Shown one piece after another: positions 27,949 to 32,269 of a DNA stretch of 32,269 bases. The DNA lies in NCBI GenBank assembly GCA_023450335.1, contig JAEXHA010000088.1, forward strand, positions 1 through 32,269, written 5' to 3'. This DNA comes from Actinomycetes bacterium. Its GTDB lineage: Bacteria > Actinomycetota > Actinomycetes > Actinomycetales > Microbacteriaceae. Below the pieces are notes generated by a model. The model did no database searches. It had not been told where the DNA came from and saw only the letters and a list, made by a program, of their open reading frames with translations. How positions within the stretch are numbered: the stretch's first letter is position 1; the number at the start of each line of letters is the position of its first letter. Made by a program: the position numbers and the translations under genes.

Positions 27949-28464
27949 TCAGCGCACCATGCGCAGGTCGACCAGGCTCGGGTCGAACTCGTCGACCGCT
28001 TCGGCCCCGTCGAATGCGAAGCCGTTCCGCTCGTAGAACGCGATCGCCCGGTCGTTTCCGCGCAGGACCCACAGCTGTGCCGGTTCATCACCGATGACCG
28101 CATCGAGCAGCGCTGTGCCGACACCGCGGCCGTGGGACTCAGCCAGCAGGTAGACGGAGAACAGGTGCAGCGGCCGCGCGGGGGGCACACCGTGCTCGGC
28201 GTCGGGTCCGACGGCGTCCCCGGCATTGGCGAAACCGATCACACGTGCCTCCTGCACGGCGACCGACATGCGCCCCGGGCGCGGATCGATCGCCAGGTAA
28301 CGCGTCCACATGTCGAGGCGACGCGCGAACGCCTCCTCGGAGAAGAAGCGGTCGTCAACCACGCCGGTGTACGTCTCACGCCAGCTGTCGACATGCACAC
28401 GCGCGATGCCCGCGACATCCGCCGGCTCAGCGGTTCGAACGATCACCTGTGCGGGAGAGTCCAT
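27949..28464 (-). CDS. GNAT family N-acetyltransferase
   Basis: This 171-aa protein has the GNAT order: RTAEPADVAGIARVHVDSWRETY at the start, motif A as YLLAESHGRGVGTALLDAV (acetyl-CoA pyrophosphate loop GRGVG), then LWVLRGNDRAIAFYERNGF (motif B). The substrate is unknown; the RVHVDSWRETY start is shared with many uncharacterised actinobacterial GNATs. The ATG at 28464 is 6 nt after a minus-strand TAGGCT. It heads a two-gene unit with the DUF2087 gene and is the last intact gene before the dif site, which lies 101 bp upstream of its start. Confidence 0.9.
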   Translation of the reverse strand: MDSPAQVIVRTAEPADVAGIARVHVDSWRETYTGVVDDRFFSEEAFARRLDMWTRYLAIDPRPGRMSVAVQEARVIGFANAGDAVGPDAEHGVPPARPLHLFSVYLLAESHGRGVGTALLDAVIGDEPAQLWVLRGNDRAIAFYERNGFAFDGAEAVDEFDPSLVDLRMVR

Positions 28465-28470
28465 CGGGCG

Positions 28471-28476
28471 AGCCTA
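28471..28476 (-). promoter_or_regulatory. -10 element (TAGGCT) of a leaderless GNAT promoter
   Basis: On the minus strand TAGGCT is followed by CGCCCG (6 nt) and the ATG at 28464, with no Shine-Dalgarno. Confidence 0.6.
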
Positions 28477-28565
28477 CCCGGACGGCGTGGCGGGCGTGCG
28501 CATGGCCGGTCCGCGTCGCTGCGGCGAAACGGGGAGCGCCCGAGCGGAGAGCGGATATCTGCCCG

Positions 28566-28593
28566 AGTTGACATAATGTGCATTATCGGCGAA
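28566..28593 (-). other. dif: chromosomal dif site (XerC/XerD recombination site)
   Basis: On the minus strand the 28 bp read as arm TTCGCCGATAA, centre TGCACA, arm TTATGTCAACT. The actinobacterial dif consensus I remember has TT at the start, CCGATAAT, three variable bases, then CATTATGTCAA and a final T. This site fits all these positions and differs only at the weakly constrained second-last base. It is AT-rich in a GC-rich setting and lies in non-coding DNA between the GNAT gene and a vapC remnant. It should be where XerCD resolves chromosome dimers at the terminus. A dif-like copy left by an integrated element is the alternative. Confidence 0.85.
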
Positions 28594-28642
28594 ACGACGA
28601 CAGCACCTGCGAGCTCCGCGTCGGCGACCATGTGGTGGGCGA

Positions 28643-28657
28643 TTCGCCTCTGGCGAA
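28643..28657. repeat. small inverted repeat TTCGCC-TCT-GGCGAA near dif
   Basis: Perfect 6-bp arms with a 3-nt loop lie 50 bp from dif, and the arm TTCGCC equals the outer six bases of the dif XerC-side arm. It may be chance. The rest of 28477-28684 holds dif and no gene I can support. Confidence 0.25.
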
Positions 28658-28684
28658 AAGTCAAGGGCTCCGCATCGACCCGCG

Positions 28685-28954
28685 TCATATGGCGCTCGCG
28701 ACATCCGTCTGAGAAAAGTCTCGCCCCTTGAACAACAGCGGCATGTGCAGATGCTTCGCGAGCGCGTACGAGATGCAATCGCCGAAGTGCAGGTTTGCGG
28801 GATGCCGCCCCTTCCCGAATCGCTGCCAGGCGGCAACCGCCAGACGGTACTGCACATCGTCGAACCCGATGACAGCAGCATCGACGCGGTTGAGTAGATG
28901 CTCGAGATCCCGAGCCAGCGCCGAACAGTCCGGATCCGTCGACTTGAGCAGTCC
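28685..28954 (-). pseudogene. vapC (PIN-domain toxin) remnant, N-terminus lost
   Basis: The minus-strand frame ending with TGA at 28685 encodes the C-terminal part of a VapC ribonuclease. It reads ARDLEHLL, FDDVQYRLAVAAWQRFGKG, RHPANLHFGDCISYALA, then PLLFKGRDFSQTDVASAI. The FGDC Asp and the DFSQTD end are the conserved acidic positions of PIN toxins. Missing are the first 45-55 residues with the essential MIVDTSALV-like strand, any ATG/GTG/TTG start in the open stretch, and an upstream vapB antitoxin gene. It is therefore a dead fragment of a toxin-antitoxin module. The 5' limit is approximate. Confidence 0.82.
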
Positions 28955-29027
28955 GCTGCCGAGCCCAAGGCGAAGTCGAGTGCACGCCGGGGCGGTCTAG
29001 CGCCGGCCTGCACTCAAAATCTTCTCG

Positions 29028-29264
29028 CTACTGGCTGGGTTGGTCGGATTTGCTCGTTGTGGGCCCGGCCTGCAGCGTCCAGATCGCCACCACGAGCGCA
29101 ACCACTCCAAGGACTCCGGTGACCCACGAAAGCGCCGGGATGTAGCCGCCGGTTCCGGTGACGTCGGCATAGAGACCGACCGAGTACCAGGCAACTCCCG
29201 CCGTTGCGATCGACGCGATGGAAACAACGATCAGGGCCAGGGCGACAGCAACACGCTTAGTCAT
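29028..29264 (-). CDS. small two-helix membrane protein
   Basis: This 78-aa protein has two hydrophobic helices (about residues 5-28 and 45-66), a short loop with YADVTGTGGYIP and a polar tail ending SDQPSQ. AAGGAA lies 5 nt before the ATG. It follows the stop of the DUF2599 remnant by 9 bp on the same strand, so it was probably its operon partner. Because that upstream gene has lost its 5' end, the promoter may be gone. I do not recognise a family. Local base composition is visibly less GC-rich than the core genes. Confidence 0.6.
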   Translation of the reverse strand: MTKRVAVALALIVVSIASIATAGVAWYSVGLYADVTGTGGYIPALSWVTGVLGVVALVVAIWTLQAGPTTSKSDQPSQ

Positions 29265-29273
29265 ACTCGTTCC

Positions 29274-29507
29274 TTAGTTGGGGTTGCAGGCAGCGGCCAC
29301 CACCGCGGCGTATCCCACATTAGGCCGCCAAGGCTCAAGGTTCCATGGCACCTTCAGGAGGGCCACGTTTCGGACATGGCAGATCAACTGGTCACGCATT
29401 GTGGTGGTCTCGTACGTGCTCGGCACGATCGCCTTGTACTTTTCCCAAATCTCAGTGTTGGTAATGCGCGAAAAGTTCTGCGATACCGGGTAGACCCGAA
29501 TGATGAC
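29274..29507 (-). pseudogene. DUF2599 domain protein, C-terminal remnant
   Basis: The minus-strand frame ending in TAA at 29274 gives about 77 residues with the hallmark end of DUF2599 proteins: TMRDQLICHV, then PWNLEPWRPNVGYAAVVAA and a final CNPN. Intact members are longer, usually secreted proteins with a signal peptide; here everything before VIIRVYP is replaced by the antisense of the AEC permease. No start codon context belongs to the family. Function of the family is unknown. It is a truncated gene at a recombination breakpoint near 29,507. Confidence 0.75.
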
Positions 29508-29963
29508 AGCGCCCGCCGCACCCTCACCAACCCGATCGTCCTCGGCTCGGTGCTGGGCGTGCTGGTCTCCGCCTCCGGCATCCAGCTGCCACCTATCGTC
29601 ATCGAACCGGCCTCCCTCGTCGCCGACGCGTGCGTGCCCGTACTGCTGATCACCTACGGCATCTCCCTCCACGGCCAGCGCGTGTTCGGCGCGTCCGGCC
29701 GCCGCCGCGACATCGTGCTGGCGACGACCCTGAAGCTCGTCGTGATGCCGCTGGCCGCGTGGGCGGCGGCCAGCTTCCTGTTCCAGCTGCCGCGAGAGGA
29801 TGTCCTGATCGTGACGGTGCTGGCCGCCCTGCCCACGGCGCAGAACGTCTTCAACTACGCCCAGCGCTACGACGTCGGCGAGACGATCTCGCGCGACACG
29901 ATCTTCCTCACGACGGTCGGCTGCGTGCCCGTGCTGCTGCTGATCATGGTGCTGCTCGGCTGA
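29508..29963 (+). pseudogene. AEC family transporter, C-terminal remnant
   Basis: The plus-strand frame from about 29508 encodes roughly 150 residues of an auxin-efflux-carrier-type permease. ARRTLTNPIVLGSVLGVLVS begins it, followed by ADACVPVLLITYGISLHGQ, the helix pair around LKLVVMPLAAW, and ALPTAQNVFNYAQRYD. It ends normally with a hydrophobic C-terminus. The N-terminal half (about five helices, 150 residues) is missing and is not found elsewhere in the window. Upstream in the same frame the sequence is the antisense of the DUF2599 remnant. GC content returns to the core level here, so this is the host gene cut by the rearrangement. Confidence 0.82.
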
Positions 29964-29995
29964 GCACAAGAGGTGCGGAACTCCCCCGCCGGGTC

Positions 29996-30001
29996 TACTC
30001 T
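29996..30001 (+). promoter_or_regulatory. candidate -10 (TACTCT) for the DUF308 gene
   Basis: TACTCT lies 40 nt before the ATG at 30042 and would give a leader with AAAGGA. The 78-bp gap after the AEC remnant holds nothing else that I can name. Confidence 0.4.
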
Positions 30002-30041
30002 GAAGACGATTCCTCACAGGAACCTCTCAGAAAGGACGAGC

Positions 30042-30596
30042 ATGTCCACCACAACATCGTTCGACAAAGAGGCGGTCAACGGCATCCGCACCGCACTGGG
30101 CATCAGCGGCGTCCTCGCCGTCATCGTCGGCGTCCTGATCCTGGTCTGGCCGGGCAAGACGGCGATGGTGATCACCGCGATGATCGCGATCTACGCCATC
30201 GCCGCCGGACTCGCCTACGCCGGGCTCGGCATCTTCTCGAAGACGAAGGGCGGCTGGTCGCGCATCGGCCACCTGCTCCTCGGCCTGCTCTACATCGCGG
30301 CGGGCATCGTCGCCTTCATCAATCTGGGGATGGCCACCGCATGGCTCGCGGTGTTCGTCGGCATCCTCGTGGGCATCATGTGGATCGTCGAGGGCGTCGT
30401 CGCCCTGTCGACCCTGGGCGACGCCGCCTCCAAGGGGTGGGCCGTCGCGTTCGCGATCCTCTCGATCATCGCCGGCGTCCTGCTGTTCCTCTCCCCCGTG
30501 TGGGGCGCACTCGTGCTGTGGTGGATGCTGGGCATCTCGGCGATCGCGCTGGGCGTGGTCAACATCATCCGGGCTTTCACGTTCGGCAAGAAGTAG
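30042..30596 (+). CDS. DUF308 / HdeD-like membrane protein
   Basis: This 184-aa protein has six hydrophobic helices arranged as repeated pairs (near residues 20-35, 42-60, 72-90, 97-115, 128-145 and 152-172). The internal repeat pattern G-x-L-x-x-I-x-G-x-L-x-x-x-x-P is seen in GVLAVIVGVLILVWP and again in SIIAGVLLFLSP. This is the DUF308 layout of HdeD, linked in enterobacteria to acid resistance at high cell density; a role here is unproven. The ATG at 30042 has AAAGGA at proper distance and is preferred to upstream codons in the same frame. It converges with the S9 peptidase gene (34 bp). Confidence 0.88.
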   Translation: MSTTTSFDKEAVNGIRTALGISGVLAVIVGVLILVWPGKTAMVITAMIAIYAIAAGLAYAGLGIFSKTKGGWSRIGHLLLGLLYIAAGIVAFINLGMATAWLAVFVGILVGIMWIVEGVVALSTLGDAASKGWAVAFAILSIIAGVLLFLSPVWGALVLWWMLGISAIALGVVNIIRAFTFGKK

Positions 30597-30630
30597 TCCG
30601 CCCGGACGGGAAGAACCACGACCGGATCGA

Positions 30631-32269
30631 TCAGCCCACCGGCAGGTGGCGCTGCCACCATTCGACGACCGCGTCGAACCGCTCCACGCGGTGGCGGGGA
30701 CGACCACCCCGGGTCAGTTCGTGGTCCTCCCCCGGGAACACCAGCATCTCGGCCTCGACGCCGTGCCGCTTGAGCGCCATGTAGTACCGCGTGGCCTGCT
30801 CGAGCGGACAGCGGAAGTCGAGTTCGGAGTGCAGCACCAGCGTGGGCGTGCGCACCTGGTCCACCACCGCCATCGGGCTCTGCGCCGCGATCCGGGCGGG
30901 GTCGGTGCCGACGTACTCGTCACCGAAGAACGAGCCGATGTCGCTCGTGCCGGCGAAGCTCACCGGGTCGAGGAACCCCCGCTCGACGATGGCGCCGGCG
31001 AAGCGGTGGTCGTGCGCGATCACCCAGGCGGTCAGATACCCGCCGTATGACCCGCCCATGACGCCGACGCGGTCACCGTCGAGCCGGTCGTCGGATGCGA
31101 TCGCCTGGTCGAGGAAGTCGATGACGTCATGGAAGTCGACCGTGCCCATCTTCTGCCGGATGCTGCGGCCGTGGGCGCGGCCGTACCCGGCACTCCCCCG
31201 CGGGTTGCAGTAGACGACGGCGTAGCCCGCGTCGACGAGCACCTGCGTCTCGTCGAAGAGGTGTATGCCGTACGCGGCATACGGCCCGCCGTGGATCTGG
31301 AGGATCACGGGGAACGGGCCGTCGCCCGCGGGCGTGGCGACCCAGCCGTGCACCGGGTACCCGTCGCGCCCGGCGATCTCGAGTTCGACGGGGCGCACGA
31401 GGCCAGAGCGCTGTGCGGCCGCGCCGAAGTCGGTGACCGTGCCGGCGCCCACGACGGCCAATTCGCCGAAGCTGTCGGGCGTGCGGTGCGCGACCACGAT
31501 GCGCTCGCCGGCGGGCGTGCGGGCCGCGGCCTGGCCGGTGACCTCGACGTCTCCGTCGAAGACCGGGGTGACCGTGCCGTCGCGCGTCACGCGCAGCAGG
31601 TGCACCCGGCCGCGGGTGCGGTTCTGCACGAGGAAGTCGTCGCCGAGGACGGTGATGTGCGAGTCGCTCTCCCCCAGGTCGATCGTCTCGGGGTCGGTCA
31701 GCGCGCGTACCCCCTCCCCCTCCACGAGCCACAGCCCGACGCCGGGTGCGACGAAATCCGTCCCCTCGGGGCCGACGGACGATCCCAGCACCGCGACGGT
31801 CCCGTCACCGGCGACCGCGACGTCACCGATCGACAGACCGGCGTCCGGACGCACCACGTCGCGCCGGCCGGACCCGTCCACGGCGACGGAGATCAGGTGT
31901 GAGCGCAGGTCCCGCCGCGATGGCTCGATCTCGTCGATGAGGGTGAGCACCTCGGAGCCGTCGGCGGTGAACACGACGCCGCTGTGCGAGCGCGTGCCCT
32001 CGGTCAGCTGCACCGGCTCGGCCGCGACGATCGTCTGCGTCGGGGCGCGCTCGCCCTCGGGGACCACTACCGGCGCCGGCGCGTAGAAGGGCTCCGCGTC
32101 GGTGCCGGGGGCGTCGATGACGAACACGTGCGAAGGCCGGTCGATGATGTAACCCAGGCCGTTGGCGTGCCAGCGGATGCCGGTGATGCGGCGCGGCGGT
32201 TCGGCCGCGGCGTCACGGCCCTCGAGCGTGCCATAGCGGCCGGGCTCGGGCACCCGCGCGGTGTAGGCC
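30631..32269 (-). CDS. S9 family prolyl oligopeptidase-type peptidase, 5' partial
   Basis: The frame runs off the right edge without a stop or a clear start (the edge residues read AYTARVPEPGR), so the N-terminus is missing. The first 310 visible residues are a beta-propeller-like region with repeated DG and VxxDG segments. The alpha/beta hydrolase domain follows, with QIHGGPYAAYG (oxyanion region), VYCNPRGSAGYG, and the nucleophile Ser in MGGSYGGYL (Ser codon at 31048-31050). The Asp is in HSELDFRCPLEQ and the His in GEDHEL. This is the acylaminoacyl-peptidase/DPP-like group of S9. Full-length relatives have about 640-700 residues, so roughly 100 or more are missing. No signal peptide can be judged. 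Confidence 0.93.
   Translation of the reverse strand, partial: AYTARVPEPGRYGTLEGRDAAAEPPRRITGIRWHANGLGYIIDRPSHVFVIDAPGTDAEPFYAPAPVVVPEGERAPTQTIVAAEPVQLTEGTRSHSGVVFTADGSEVLTLIDEIEPSRRDLRSHLISVAVDGSGRRDVVRPDAGLSIGDVAVAGDGTVAVLGSSVGPEGTDFVAPGVGLWLVEGEGVRALTDPETIDLGESDSHITVLGDDFLVQNRTRGRVHLLRVTRDGTVTPVFDGDVEVTGQAAARTPAGERIVVAHRTPDSFGELAVVGAGTVTDFGAAAQRSGLVRPVELEIAGRDGYPVHGWVATPAGDGPFPVILQIHGGPYAAYGIHLFDETQVLVDAGYAVVYCNPRGSAGYGRAHGRSIRQKMGTVDFHDVIDFLDQAIASDDRLDGDRVGVMGGSYGGYLTAWVIAHDHRFAGAIVERGFLDPVSFAGTSDIGSFFGDEYVGTDPARIAAQSPMAVVDQVRTPTLVLHSELDFRCPLEQATRYYMALKRHGVEAEMLVFPGEDHELTRGGRPRHRVERFDAVVEWWQRHLPVG

Noticed and set aside
28443..29013. Two overlapping minus-strand open frames of about 180 aa between GNAT and the small membrane gene
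   Set aside because: Their translations are Arg/Ser/Cys-rich without family motifs. The only real homology in the region is in the third frame (the vapC remnant).
29200..29600. A second dif-like copy at the far end of the accessory segment
   Set aside because: I looked for a GATAAT-N3-CATTAT core around the breakpoint and found none, so an intact dif-flanked element is not supported.
28477..30041. Insertion sequence or prophage around dif
   Set aside because: No transposase, integrase, terminal inverted repeats or phage structural gene is visible; only gene fragments.
30597..30630. GC-rich repeat between the DUF308 and S9 genes as a terminator
   Set aside because: The best stem is only about 4 bp (TCCG/CGGA) and lacks a T-run.
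31712..31719. CCCTCCCC, a GGGNAGGG-type (KOPS-like) octamer pointing toward dif
   Set aside because: Only one case was noticed and a quick look for plus-strand copies on the left side found none. E. coli KOPS need not apply in actinobacteria.

Overview
The window is a high-GC chromosomal segment from an actinobacterium. It is most probably a member of the Microbacteriaceae, and Microbacterium is the best guess. The reasons are the trpCBA-lgt-gltBD-pyk-pdtaR-polA gene order, the two small trp-cluster membrane proteins (the Trp-associated membrane protein and the HGxxPAAW protein), a DUF6458 protein, many GTG starts, and at least ten genes whose start codon lies 6-7 nt after a TANNNT hexamer (leaderless promoters). 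No similarity search was possible, so names rest on motifs read from the translations.

Layout. Bases 1-4729 hold the 3' part of a secreted lectin/M23 peptidase gene, then the Trp-associated membrane protein, the HGxxPAAW protein and the tightly overlapped trpC-trpB-trpA. Bases 4921-13502 hold lgt, gltB-gltD (glutamate synthase) and pyk, closed by a perfect hairpin that is shared with a minus-strand tRNA-Leu(CAA). Bases 13690-17469 hold the ANTAR response regulator (pdtaR-like), a convergent hotdog thioesterase and polA. Bases 17519-25549 are a run of single genes with very short gaps: DUF885, phosphoribosyltransferase, LLM oxidoreductase, NiaP-like MFS, SGNH hydrolase, DUF6458, a second MFS and a SUMF1-fold protein. 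Bases 25649-27312 are a YciI/DGPF protein plus an ECF42-type sigma factor with a matching candidate autoregulated promoter. A minus-strand GNAT-DUF2087 pair follows.

Bases 28566-28593 match the actinobacterial chromosome-dimer resolution site dif (XerC/XerD target) at all but one of the constrained positions I remember. The window therefore probably reaches the replication terminus. Most genes to its left (20 of 26, counting the tRNA) are on the plus strand, as expected if a fork travels rightward to dif. Just beyond dif lies about 1.3 kb of debris: a 5'-deleted vapC toxin, a small 2-TM protein, a 5'-deleted DUF2599 gene and a 5'-deleted AEC permease. The last two meet at a breakpoint near 29,507. 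Ordinary genes then resume with a DUF308/HdeD membrane protein and an S9 peptidase cut by the right edge.

Functional links. The trp genes make tryptophan from anthranilate-derived intermediates, gltBD supplies glutamate, pyk closes glycolysis, lgt starts lipoprotein maturation and polA serves repair. The most informative non-coding content is the promoter architecture (leaderless starts and two overlapping bidirectional -10 elements), the ECF42 promoter and the dif site. I found no CRISPR array, insertion sequence or prophage.
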